Below, one piece after another: positions 1 through 7,362 of a stretch of DNA of 15,936 nt (its first letter is position 1; each line of letters begins with the position of its first letter). A program made the position numbers and the translations under genes. The stretch comes from a bacterium (lineage in GTDB: Bacteria > Chlamydiota > Chlamydiia > Chlamydiales > 2-12-FULL-49-11), in the NCBI GenBank assembly GCA_022600215.1, contig JAHZKV010000100.1, positions 1 to 15,936 of the forward strand, given 5' to 3'. Under the pieces are notes generated by a model, which saw only the letters and a list, made by a program, of their open reading frames with translations, did no database searches and was not told where the DNA came from.

Positions 1-505
1 AAAAAAGGAGAAGCAAAAAGCTCCTTCTCCCCTGCCTATAAAAAGTAAAACGCCTACTGCGCCACTAGAAAAAAAAGAAGTCCCTATCAAAGCGGTTGAG
101 AAAACACTGGAGCTACCTACAAAAAAACCAGAAGCGCCCCCTAAAAAAGATGCCTTCTACTCCGAGTGGGAAAAAAAATACAAAGAACTACACGCTGAGA
201 GCCTTCTTTCCAAAGAACCTGCTGGCAATCATGCCCTGTTCATTGTGGATGCAGAAAAAGAATTTGCAGGAAAAATCGCCAGCGCTATCCACACAAAACT
301 AATGAAGACCACCTTTGTGCTCTCCACAAAGCCTCTCTCCGAAATGGTAGAAAAGTATAAGCCTACTCACATCATTACCGCACGAGTAGAGACAGAAACT
401 CTAGATCTTCCAACAATCACCATTGATAATCTTGGGGAAATAAAGAAGGATGTTACTAAGAAAAAAAGTCTTTGGAGCACCCTTCAACAAAAGTTGGGAA
501 AATAA
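1..505 (+). CDS. C-terminal part of a Lys/Pro-rich hypothetical protein (5' end outside window)
   Basis: The reading frame is open from base 2 to the TAA at 503-505, giving 167 visible residues; the true start lies left of the window. Roughly the first 55 residues are a disordered-looking linker rich in Lys, Pro and Glu (runs such as KKPEAPPKKD). After it comes a compact region of about 110 residues with a possible alternating beta/alpha pattern: HALFIVDAEKEF, then KTTFVLSTKPLSEMV, then THIITARVE. This suggests a small Rossmann-like or ligand-binding fold, but I do not recognise the family. The internal GTG at 245 is probably not the start, because the frame continues far upstream without a stop. 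It converges on the Nudix gene, with about 33 bases between them and no clear terminator. The coding call is fairly secure from the continuous frame and the fold-like C-terminus; the function is unknown. Confidence 0.65.
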   Translation, partial: KKEKQKAPSPLPIKSKTPTAPLEKKEVPIKAVEKTLELPTKKPEAPPKKDAFYSEWEKKYKELHAESLLSKEPAGNHALFIVDAEKEFAGKIASAIHTKLMKTTFVLSTKPLSEMVEKYKPTHIITARVETETLDLPTITIDNLGEIKKDVTKKKSLWSTLQQKLGK

Positions 506-538
506 TCCTATATCTAAGCAAATTGACGATGTTTGCTA

Positions 539-1111
539 TTAACCATCTAAAGCTTTCAACTTTTCAAAGACTCGACAAAGAGATGAATTATCTTGTGGGT
601 ACTCCTCACCATCAATTGAGACCCATTTCAACGCATGAGATTCATGATTTTTTACAAAAGTATCATCTAAAGCATGGTATAAAAATCTTATATCAAAATG
701 ATAATGGAGACCTTCCCCTTTCAAATTCGGAAATAAGTGAATATCAATATCAAAAATTTCCGGAGTAATAAGCTGCATCTCTTTAATCCCTGATTCTTCC
801 ATTGCCTCCTTATGAGCAACCCTTTGCACATTAGCATCTCCATCGCAATGGCCACCAAGTTGAACCCATAAATTTACTTTTGCATGATGCATTAAAAGAA
901 CATGGGTCTTGGCTTTATTAAGTAAAAACGTAGAGGCCGTAAAATGCCCCACCCGACAACTTCTTTCAAAGCAATCTGAAGAAGTATTTAAAAGATCCAA
1001 CATTTGACGCTTATAAATGACCTCTTCTTCATATTTAGGGTGATAGTTCTCCAATAATTCAAAAGTGTTTTTTACATCTTCTTCTATCAATTCTGGATAT
1101 GATAACTTCAT
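539..1111 (-). CDS. Nudix hydrolase
   Basis: A 190-residue protein with a recognisable Nudix box at about residues 87-109. It reads GGHCDGD, seven residues, then KEAMEESGI. The metal-binding core Glu102, Glu105 and Glu106 is kept. Against the canonical GX5EX7REUXEEXGU box, the first Glu is Ala93 and the Arg is Lys101. The GGH.DGD opening is typical, as I recall, of one bacterial Nudix subfamily, so these changes need not mean loss of activity. Nudix enzymes hydrolyse nucleoside diphosphates linked to another group; the substrate cannot be told from sequence here. There is no signal peptide or membrane segment, so it should be cytoplasmic. The ATG at 1109-1111 is supported by a GGGGGA Shine-Dalgarno about 6 bases upstream. 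It is divergent from priA across a 95-base spacer and convergent with the partial gene to its left. The stop codon is TAA. Confidence 0.88.
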   Translation of the reverse strand: MKLSYPELIEEDVKNTFELLENYHPKYEEEVIYKRQMLDLLNTSSDCFERSCRVGHFTASTFLLNKAKTHVLLMHHAKVNLWVQLGGHCDGDANVQRVAHKEAMEESGIKEMQLITPEIFDIDIHLFPNLKGEGLHYHFDIRFLYHALDDTFVKNHESHALKWVSIDGEEYPQDNSSLCRVFEKLKALDG

Positions 1112-1206
1112 ACATTCCCCCTGTTTCCTTGTGAAAGGATAACAGATCGTATGCTAATTTTCCACTGCTATTTGACGATCTATGAGAAAGGTGGTACTCT
1201 TAACTC
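1112..1206. promoter_or_regulatory. divergent spacer between the Nudix gene and priA
   Basis: These 95 bases must hold the promoters for both divergent genes unless they start inside neighbouring coding sequence. For priA there is a ribosome-binding sequence AAAGGTGG at about 1187-1194, 12 bases before the ATG. For the Nudix gene there is GGGGGA just before its ATG. I see weak sigma70-like hexamers (TTGTGA near 1129 with TGCTAA about 17 bases on) but no convincing pair, so no exact promoter is assigned. Confidence 0.35.
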
Positions 1207-3426
1207 ATGACTCTTTTTGTGACAGTATTATTAGATAAGGGATTAAAAAAACCTTTGACCTATAAAGTGCCTGATTCCATGCAGAGCCTTGTAAAAGCTG
1301 GGAAAAGAGCATTAGTTCCCATCCAAAAACGCTCAGCTAAAGGTACGATCTTAGAGCTACTCAAAAAAGCACCCAAATACCCTGTCAAAGAAGTTTTAGA
1401 GATTACCTCTGATGAAATCATCAATGAAGACTTAAAAAAGCTTGCTCAGTGGATGGCTAATTACTACGCAACGCCCCTTCCCTTTGTCATGAAAACTATT
1501 TTGCCAGGAAGTTTGCGCAAAGATATGAAGAAAAAGACGCAGTATATGATCCATACCGTGCTTCGTGGGGAAAAACTCATTGCTTATACTGCCTCTATCC
1601 GAGAAAAATATCCAAAAAGAGCAGCGGTACTAGATATCCTACTCAAACATAAGAAAGGAATCTTCCTTTCCAAACTTTTGGAAGAAAAGGTTTCTGTTTC
1701 TGCCATCAATACTATGGTGAAAGACAAAATTCTAAAAAAAGATTTGGTAGAAGTAGATCGTAGCGTCCTTGCTGATGTTCCATTTTTTAAAACCAGCGCG
1801 AAAGTCCTCGGCACAGAACAACAAATAGCATTTGATGCAATAGAGGCTTCCTTAGAAGAAGGTGCCTTTAAAACCTTCCTCCTACACGGCATTACTGGAA
1901 GTGGAAAAACAGAGGTCTACCTCCAAGCTATCGAAAAAGCTCTCTCCCTAGGAAAAGGGGTAGTGATGCTTATTCCAGAAATTGCGCTAACCGAGCAAAC
2001 TGTTGAGCGCTTCAAACACCGCTTTGAAGAAAAGATCGCCGTCTTAAATTACCGTCTTAGCGATGGGGAAAAAACCGATGCCTGGAACAACATTGCTAAA
2101 GGAAAAATTCCTATAGTGATTGGCGCACGCTCTGCTATCTTCTCTCCCATCTCTAACCTTGGCTTGATCATTGTCGATGAAGAACATGAACTTTCCTATA
2201 AACAAATTGATGAGATGCCTTGCTATAATGCTCGCGATATTGCAGTAGTGCGTGGATCTTTTACAAAAGCTACCGTGATTTTAGGAAGTGCTACCCCGAG
2301 CCTTGAAAGCATCTACAATGTGATGGAAAAAAAATACGAATACCTTCAGATGAATAGTAAAGCCGTTGCAAAAAACCCACCTACCATCAAGCTTATCAAC
2401 ATGGAGGAAGAAAGAGAAGAAGGGGGAAAGGGTTTTACCATGCTCTCTCAAACGCTCCTTTCAGAGATCAAAAAACGCATCGATGTAGGCGAGCAAGTGA
2501 TCTTATTTTTAAACCGCCGTGGCTACTTCTCCTGCCAAGTATGTACCGCTTGCAATGAAACAATCAGCTGCCCATCATGTGACTCCTCCCTTACCTACCA
2601 TCGTGGGGAAAAAGTCCTTGCCTGTCACCTTTGTGGATACGAAAAAAAAGCCCCTATCACCAAATGTCCAAAATGCGGGGAGATGGAAACACTAAAATAT
2701 CGCGGGCCCGGCACCGAGCAGGTGGAGCGCTCACTACATGCTATCTTCCCAGAAATTCGTACTCTCCGTATGGATCGCGATACCACTAAACACAAAGGAT
2801 CGCATGAAACAATCTTAAAACAATTTCGCGCAGGAAAAGCAGATGTACTTATTGGCACCCAAATGATTGCCAAAGGGCTCGACTTTCCCCTAGTTACCCT
2901 CTCTGCTGTTATTGGAGCTGATAGCTCGTTGCATATCCCCGACTACCGCTCTACCGAATCTCTCTACCAGGTAATGACACAAGTAATAGGCCGATCAGGC
3001 CGCGCTGAACTTCCAGGCCTTGCCCTCATTCAAACCTACTACCCAAATCACCCAGTGATGCAAGCAGTAGTAAAAGAAGACTTCAAAAACTTTATCAAAA
3101 CAGAACTTGCCGATCGAAAACTGTGTAACTACCCGCCATACTTTAAAATCTCTAAATGCATCTTTACAAGTACTGACAAAGTAGCCGCAGAAAAAACAGC
3201 AGAGAACTTTTACCTCTACCTCCAAAAATTCCTTGGTAAAGAAGTACAAATATACAAACCTATGCCCTGCGGCTATGCCAAAATCAAAGATAAATTCCGC
3301 TTCCAAATTATGCTCAAATCCAAATCCACCAACAAAATTGCCCACTTACTCGCCCATCATACCATCAAAATTCCAAACAAAGTACGCCTTCTTATCGACA
3401 TTGGTGCCACTTCTACCTTTTCCTAA
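1207..3426 (+). CDS. priA: primosomal protein N' (PriA replication-restart helicase)
   Basis: A 739-residue protein, close to the E. coli PriA length of 732. PriA is the superfamily 2 3'-5' DNA helicase that recognises abandoned replication forks and starts primosome reassembly for DnaB loading. The N-terminal DNA-binding region covers about residues 1-200. The helicase core then shows Walker A GITGSGKTE (228-236), the DEEH box (324-327), GSATPSLES, and motif VI QVIGRSGR (592-599). Between the two helicase lobes sits the PriA-specific zinc region with four CxxC pairs at Cys446/449, 455/458, 473/476 and 487/490. Their spacing nearly matches the eight zinc-ligand cysteines of E. coli PriA. All key residues look intact. 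The ATG at 1207 has AAAGGTGG upstream. The next gene on the same strand starts only 44 bases after the stop, so read-through is possible. Confidence 0.98.
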   Translation: MTLFVTVLLDKGLKKPLTYKVPDSMQSLVKAGKRALVPIQKRSAKGTILELLKKAPKYPVKEVLEITSDEIINEDLKKLAQWMANYYATPLPFVMKTILPGSLRKDMKKKTQYMIHTVLRGEKLIAYTASIREKYPKRAAVLDILLKHKKGIFLSKLLEEKVSVSAINTMVKDKILKKDLVEVDRSVLADVPFFKTSAKVLGTEQQIAFDAIEASLEEGAFKTFLLHGITGSGKTEVYLQAIEKALSLGKGVVMLIPEIALTEQTVERFKHRFEEKIAVLNYRLSDGEKTDAWNNIAKGKIPIVIGARSAIFSPISNLGLIIVDEEHELSYKQIDEMPCYNARDIAVVRGSFTKATVILGSATPSLESIYNVMEKKYEYLQMNSKAVAKNPPTIKLINMEEEREEGGKGFTMLSQTLLSEIKKRIDVGEQVILFLNRRGYFSCQVCTACNETISCPSCDSSLTYHRGEKVLACHLCGYEKKAPITKCPKCGEMETLKYRGPGTEQVERSLHAIFPEIRTLRMDRDTTKHKGSHETILKQFRAGKADVLIGTQMIAKGLDFPLVTLSAVIGADSSLHIPDYRSTESLYQVMTQVIGRSGRAELPGLALIQTYYPNHPVMQAVVKEDFKNFIKTELADRKLCNYPPYFKISKCIFTSTDKVAAEKTAENFYLYLQKFLGKEVQIYKPMPCGYAKIKDKFRFQIMLKSKSTNKIAHLLAHHTIKIPNKVRLLIDIGATSTFS

Positions 3427-3470
3427 ATAATGAATTTTGCTAGCCTATTCTAAAAAAAAAAGGGATTATT

Positions 3471-4475
3471 ATGCTTTCGCCGTTTCAAGAATTTTACAGT
3501 AGGTGTCCCGAGGGCACTCCACACACTCCCCTTGTTTCTGCAGACTTAAATGAAAAGGGACCTGTTTCTCTAAGCCCTCTCAGGGATCTTACTGTCATCT
3601 TTCATACCCATACAGCCGCTAATGGGGTTAGAAAACACTGCATTGGATTGGAAGCTGCTAAAAGACTAATGGAACCTTTAAGAGTATGCATTCATACCCC
3701 TCAATCATCTAACGACGGATTACATACATTTGAAATAACCTGTAAAAACTCGTACACATTGAAAATCCCCCTAGTATTAAGACTACTGAATATACCATCA
3801 CAATTCATAACTATTTTTAAATATAAGTGCCCTGTCACGCGAAAAGAATTACTATTACAGCCTCATACAAAATACCGTATCAAAATAAGTGATAAGAAAG
3901 ACTCCCCTTGGATTTATGAATGCATCCTCCCTTATATGCCAGGGGCTAGATCTCCCCTAACAGATAAACAAAAGTGTGAAGAAGTAGTTATTCGTATGGT
4001 CATGCCTTGGATAATTATCTTAAATAACGTTGAGCAATCTATTTGTTTAAAACCTGCCTTTTGGATCGGAAGAGCACTTTTACACATTGCTAATAAAACA
4101 AAATTATATAAAACATGCAATAAAATCTTTCAAGTAATCAATATTTTGCAACGCTTTCTAATAAGTGTCGTGCTCAATTGGTGCCTGCACCAAATAACCT
4201 ATACGCAAACCTCCAATCACTTTCCTCGACTATTAATCATCATTACTCAACTTGCACTTATATGCTTTGCTACCTATTTTTTACTTCCAAATGATGTAGA
4301 TCGTCAAGGCCATATAAGTCAACTAGCAGCCTATTTTTTTGTTGGATTTTTTTCTTATCAACTCCTAAAATTCACGATTTTTTCAATAAAAGACCTATAC
4401 CGCCTCAGTATTTTTTGTAAAGCCTCTATAGGAGCACCTATTGCCAGGGCCATCACTTGGATAAAGCCTTCCTAA
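3471..4475 (+). CDS. hypothetical membrane protein with C-terminal hydrophobic hairpin
   Basis: A 334-residue protein I do not recognise. The start ATG is preceded by AAAAGGGATT, a good ribosome-binding site that directly follows an A10 tract (3452-3461). The first 230 residues look soluble and mixed alpha/beta. Near the C-terminus there are two hydrophobic segments, about residues 253-274 (RLLIIITQLALICFATYFLL) and 285-305 (LAAYFFVGFFSYQLLKFTIF). A short polar loop joins them, giving a bilobed hydrophobic hairpin. Such hairpins are the hallmark of chlamydial inclusion membrane (Inc) proteins, although those usually carry it nearer the N-terminus, so an Inc-like role is only a possibility. 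A middle region (TKYRIKI ... IYECILP ... WIGRALLHIANKTK ... IFQVI) resembles the protein at 6392-7138, suggesting a paralogous pair. It lies 44 bases after priA and converges on the next gene with 9 bases between stops. Function unknown. Confidence 0.75.
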   Translation: MLSPFQEFYSRCPEGTPHTPLVSADLNEKGPVSLSPLRDLTVIFHTHTAANGVRKHCIGLEAAKRLMEPLRVCIHTPQSSNDGLHTFEITCKNSYTLKIPLVLRLLNIPSQFITIFKYKCPVTRKELLLQPHTKYRIKISDKKDSPWIYECILPYMPGARSPLTDKQKCEEVVIRMVMPWIIILNNVEQSICLKPAFWIGRALLHIANKTKLYKTCNKIFQVINILQRFLISVVLNWCLHQITYTQTSNHFPRLLIIITQLALICFATYFLLPNDVDRQGHISQLAAYFFVGFFSYQLLKFTIFSIKDLYRLSIFCKASIGAPIARAITWIKPS

Positions 4476-4484
4476 CAAAAAGCG

Positions 4485-6011
4485 CTATACTCCTCTACCT
4501 AAGGCTGCTTTGACTACTCTTTTTATTCTGGGAGTAACGTTTTTCTCTAAATCACAGCTTTTAATTACGCGATCACACTCTCTTCGATGCTCTTTTCTAT
4601 GCACCCTTTTTTGATAAAAAAGATCCCCAGGATGCTCCCCTGGAGGATATTCATAATCATGTCCTTCTAAATGAACGTGTATCCCTGGAAAACGTGCCTT
4701 CAATCCCTCCGCTACAAATCGCTTATGATGCATTTGCTGATACATGAATCTCTTCCTCGCAGAGATAGCCTCAGCTAAAAAAGCATCCCCTGTGGCAAGC
4801 ACCTCATCTTCTGAAGCCATCATTAATCCTTTACTATCTACATGAGAAACTCCTCCAGTAATCACTCTCATCACTTTTAACTCCGAAGGAGCAGCAACCT
4901 GAACATCAGGATACATCTCTTGCAAAGGTAAGTATTTTGCGGAAACAATTTGCCCAGTTGCTTGATCATACCTTGAAACCTCCAACAACCCAATCCCATT
5001 TTGCAATAGCTCTTTTTGCACATGCGCTTGCATTAAAGAGGAATGAGAACACTCGCTCCCTCTTGAAGCTACGGTTACTAACTCTTCTTCTCCCATTTCC
5101 TCAACCATACGACGAAGATCGGCAAGTTCATCGTCCCCTTCTTTGCTTACTCCCCCTCTTTTTGCTCTATATCCCACCTCGCTCTCTGCTAAGATATCAT
5201 GTTCACCCATCAAAAAGATGGTCATATCTTTTCTTTGTAAATCAGGATTGCCACTTCTTCTTGGCATCTGCCTTTGCATTTTTGCTAAACTAATCAAATA
5301 AGTAACTGCTGCAGGAGAACCTCTTCCTCCACGTTGCCTAATACCTCTTTCACTGCAATAACCCAAAAAAAGCCTTGAACTAGTGGTAAATCTAGCCAAA
5401 GCGCGCGCGCCTGCTCTTTCTCCTAAAATAGCTTTTTGTACACCTGGAGAAACCCCTTCTAATGCTACTAAACGCTCTTTAGGATCTACTACCCTTGCAC
5501 TCCATTCCACCAACTCTCTATCTAAAAAAATGCCCTCTTCAGGCTCTCTTGCGCGAGTGGAACCAGCAACACTAGCCCTTCCTAATAACCCTGTTTGAAC
5601 AGCCCCACTACTTCCCTGCTCCCCATATTCCTTCCACTCTACAACAGGTAGTCCAGACCTAAGCTTCCCCTCTCTCACTACTTGTTCCCGTAAATCTTCA
5701 CATTCATAAGTAACCACCATATCAGGCCCAAATCTTGAAATATCTTCCACTGCATGAAATTCCGTCTCTGGAAAGATTACAGACAGATCTTTTTTTGAAT
5801 AGTTATCCATAAATATTTGAATATTCTCAGGAGGTATCTTTCTTCCAAATGTATGTAAAAAAAATTGTTGAATACGCTCTACTAATGCATAATCCCCTAA
5901 TCCTCCTAGATCTTGCCCTAAAATTGCAATCTTAGGCTTTGCTGGAACTGCCTCTCTTAGAGGAGCCCCTGGCAGGGGTTTTGGAATTTCTTGTGGTCCT
6001 GTTGTATCCAT
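4485..6011 (-). CDS. GT-B glycosyltransferase-like protein, function unproven
   Basis: A 508-residue soluble-looking protein from the ATG at 6009-6011; a GTG at 6015-6017 would add two residues. The ATG is favoured because TAGGTGG lies just before it, although the spacing is tight. After a Pro-rich N-terminus there is a Rossmann-like strand with a Gly-rich turn (KIAILGQDLGGLGDYALVER, about residues 27-46), then a second strand (IQIFMDNYSKKD) and a third (DMVVTYECED). The C-terminal half has a pattern like the donor-binding half of GT-B enzymes: VSHVDSKGLMMASEDEVLATGD with a blank helix start, then GDAFLAEAI at about 408-416, then RKRFMYQQMHHKRF. In known GT-B proteins a similar GD-x-SLSEAL-x-GKPF-x-Y stretch sits at the nucleotide-sugar site. 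The middle is rich in Arg, Gly and Ser and unassigned. No signal peptide or membrane segment is seen. It sits between two putative paralogues on the opposite strand. Coding is secure; the family call is inference. Confidence 0.7.
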   Translation of the reverse strand: MDTTGPQEIPKPLPGAPLREAVPAKPKIAILGQDLGGLGDYALVERIQQFFLHTFGRKIPPENIQIFMDNYSKKDLSVIFPETEFHAVEDISRFGPDMVVTYECEDLREQVVREGKLRSGLPVVEWKEYGEQGSSGAVQTGLLGRASVAGSTRAREPEEGIFLDRELVEWSARVVDPKERLVALEGVSPGVQKAILGERAGARALARFTTSSRLFLGYCSERGIRQRGGRGSPAAVTYLISLAKMQRQMPRRSGNPDLQRKDMTIFLMGEHDILAESEVGYRAKRGGVSKEGDDELADLRRMVEEMGEEELVTVASRGSECSHSSLMQAHVQKELLQNGIGLLEVSRYDQATGQIVSAKYLPLQEMYPDVQVAAPSELKVMRVITGGVSHVDSKGLMMASEDEVLATGDAFLAEAISARKRFMYQQMHHKRFVAEGLKARFPGIHVHLEGHDYEYPPGEHPGDLFYQKRVHRKEHRRECDRVIKSCDLEKNVTPRIKRVVKAALGRGV

Positions 6012-6144
6012 AACCACCTACTTTAATCATTAAACATTAATTATGAATAATAAATTAATTTATTTACAAACAGTTAAATTTTAATATTTTATGTTTCATA
6101 AAAAAAGAATATGGTATGATAGATACATAATAAAGGAGCATATT
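6012..6144. promoter_or_regulatory. divergent AT-rich promoter region
   Basis: A very AT-rich spacer between the minus-strand GT-like gene and the plus-strand 62-residue gene. Rightward, an extended -10 (TGGTATGAT, 6112-6120) lies about 25 bases before the ATG at 6145, so a transcript would begin near 6127 and carry the strong AAAGGAG ribosome-binding site. Leftward, CATAAT (complement of 6040-6045) with TTGTAA (complement of 6064-6069) at an 18-base spacing is a plausible but weaker sigma70-type promoter. No operator-like inverted repeat stands out. Confidence 0.5.
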
Positions 6145-6333
6145 ATGGACGTTTCCACTCACCACCTGCCACAACCAACACCGCAAGTGTATGATCCAAC
6201 GATCCCAGAAGCTAATCTTATCACCACTGCTACACATACATCAGAACTACCTGAAGTACCTTATGCGAGTGATTCACAAAAAGAAAATCAACTCTTTCGA
6301 AGATTTCAAAGTGCGCAGCGCCTAAGAAATTAA
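6145..6333 (+). CDS. small hypothetical protein, 62 residues
   Basis: The start is placed at the ATG at 6145 because AAAGGAG (6132-6138) lies six bases before it. An upstream in-frame ATG at 6091 lies upstream of the -10 and has no ribosome-binding site. The 62-residue product is polar, with no membrane segment. The N-terminal half is rich in Pro, Thr and His (MDVSTHHLPQPTPQVYDP). The C-terminal half is charged and ends with RRFQSAQRLRN, a likely amphipathic, basic helix. It resembles no family I know. The strong promoter and ribosome-binding site argue that it is a real gene. The next gene starts 58 bases on, on the same strand and with its own ribosome-binding site, so the two are probably co-transcribed. 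It could be an adaptor, a chaperone-like partner or a short effector; the sequence does not decide. Confidence 0.6.
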   Translation: MDVSTHHLPQPTPQVYDPTIPEANLITTATHTSELPEVPYASDSQKENQLFRRFQSAQRLRN

Positions 6334-6391
6334 TTGCAAATAAACAGCCCTATTCTTTACAATTCTTTCACAATTACATAAAGGGCCTTGT

Positions 6392-7138
6392 ATGACAATA
6401 TCCAATGAAGCATTACTTACTGCATGTAGACAGGTACCAGAAAAACCTCCCAAAAGAATAGTAAATCTAAAGGATTTACAAGAGCAATTTTGTATCCATG
6501 ACCGAACCACCAAAAAAACAGAAACCGATCACTTATTTCACCTACCGGCACCTGGAAAGGACGAACAATATTTATGCAAAGAAGATGCAATGCATCTGAT
6601 AAAAAGAGCCCTTCCTACTACTCATCCCAAATATGATTTGTCCTTTTATCATCAAAATGACAGAGTCATTGATCTTATTTATGATGGACTAAGGCTTATC
6701 CCATTTAATGGGGTTTTTTATACAAAACTAATGACAGCGGGAACTACGATCCGCATTCACATTTTCGCAAAATACCATGTTGATGGTGTAAATGGCACTA
6801 TCTATCAATTAGAAGAGGTAGAAGCCCCTGTTGCCCTTGCCGCTAATGACCAATGGTATGATGAGCGATCAGAGCTCCTTCATACCATTATTTCTATTTG
6901 CTCTCCTTTTCTTCGTAGCATTGCCTTTACACATGGTAGATATGCAAAATACAATCCGATGATCTTGTATGCAAGAGTATGTCTTTGGACAGCAGAAAAA
7001 ACAAAAGCCTTCCAGACTGTTCGACGCTTTGTGCAAATTTCTGCAGTAGTTATTCCAGTCCTTACCTTCCTTGCAACCCTCTTCACCATCCACAGACTCA
7101 CAACAAGCCCCTTCCCCTTCCCCTTCCACCAAAGATAA
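6392..7138 (+). CDS. hypothetical membrane protein, likely paralogue of 3471-4475
   Basis: A 248-residue protein of unknown function. The ATG at 6392 has AAAGGG (6380-6385) about six bases upstream. The first 200 residues look soluble. One hydrophobic segment near the C-terminus (about residues 213-235, VQISAVVIPVLTFLATLF) could be a membrane anchor, followed by a short tail ending SPFPFPFHQR. The region from TTIRIHIFAKYH through GTIYQLEEVEAP to LYARVCLWTAEKTK and RRFVQI aligns by eye with the 334-residue protein. Shared points are the RI-x-I strand, the IY pair, AR/GR before a hydrophobic helix, and a KTK followed by T and QI/QV. The match is weak but keeps order and spacing (86 versus 77 residues between YRI/IRI and KTK). 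It probably shares a transcript with the 62-residue gene upstream and converges on lysS across a palindrome-rich spacer. Confidence 0.72.
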   Translation: MTISNEALLTACRQVPEKPPKRIVNLKDLQEQFCIHDRTTKKTETDHLFHLPAPGKDEQYLCKEDAMHLIKRALPTTHPKYDLSFYHQNDRVIDLIYDGLRLIPFNGVFYTKLMTAGTTIRIHIFAKYHVDGVNGTIYQLEEVEAPVALAANDQWYDERSELLHTIISICSPFLRSIAFTHGRYAKYNPMILYARVCLWTAEKTKAFQTVRRFVQISAVVIPVLTFLATLFTIHRLTTSPFPFPFHQR

Positions 7139-7356
7139 CAAAAAATATCTAGTTAGAATGAGATGAATGGAAAAGGGTGTATTTTGATGAGATCTTTGCT
7201 ATATCAAAGAGATCGCGAAATACACCCCTTATATAAGATGTTGGAAAAGGTTTTTTAGAAGTGAGATCTTTCCTATTTTGGGACGAAGGTGTACAAAGCA
7301 AAGCGTACTCCGAGTCCCAAAATAGCGGAAGAGATCCTTCTAAAAAACCTTTTCCA
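7139..7356. repeat. spacer of tandem, related palindromes between convergent genes
   Basis: This 218-base spacer has no gene. It is made almost entirely of two large inverted repeats. The 5' arms of both begin with GGAAAAGG and contain GAGATCTTTSCTAT (S = G or C). A third GGAAAAGG-type copy lies inverted at the right end and overlaps the last codons of lysS. The two hairpins are listed separately. The arrangement would act as a bidirectional transcription stop or RNA-stability element for the two convergent genes. It also looks like a small dispersed palindromic repeat family, possibly miniature and mobile. Confidence 0.7.
7173..7230. repeat. imperfect inverted repeat A (26-base arms, 6-base loop)
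   Basis: The left arm is 7173-7198, the loop CTATAT is 7199-7204 and the right arm is 7205-7230. The outer part pairs well (GGGTGTATTT with AAATACACCC). A short mismatched patch follows and then the inner part (AGATCTTTG with CAAAGAGAT) with two mismatches. The stem is long for a simple intrinsic terminator and there is no U-run directly after it, though the right side ends in CCCCTT then AT-rich sequence. Confidence 0.7.
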
Positions 7357-7362
7357 TCATCT
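7236..7362. repeat. long inverted repeat B (about 49-base arms) reaching into lysS
   Basis: The left arm 7236-7284 pairs with the right arm 7314-7362. The outer block (GGAAAAGG then T6 then AGAAG) and the inner block (CTATTTTGGGAC with GTCCCAAAATAG) are perfect; only a few mismatches and small bulges lie between them. Inside, 7288-7294 (GGTGTAC) and 7305-7311 (GTACTCC) extend the stem, leaving the apical loop AAAGCAAAGC. Folded as RNA this gives one very long hairpin on either strand. The right end covers the lysS stop codon at 7357-7359 and its last Arg codon, so the element overlaps coding sequence. Confidence 0.8.

Noticed and set aside
472..768. 98-codon plus-strand frame opposite the Nudix gene
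   Set aside because: It overlaps both the end of the left gene and the clear Nudix gene, and its product has no recognisable feature.
1172..1200. TTGACG - 17 bases - TACTCT as a priA promoter
   Set aside because: The -10 match is poor and transcription would start at the ATG, leaving the AAAGGTGG ribosome-binding site outside the transcript.
3427..3470. Intrinsic terminator after priA
   Set aside because: There is an A-run on the plus strand but no GC-rich stem before a T-run.
6091..6144. N-terminal extension of the 62-residue protein from an ATG at 6091
   Set aside because: It lies upstream of the extended -10, lacks a ribosome-binding site, and AAAGGAG points to the ATG at 6145.
7139..7356. 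CRISPR array or integron recombination site
   Set aside because: The repeats are two unequal palindromes without regular spacers, and no cas gene or integrase is in the window.
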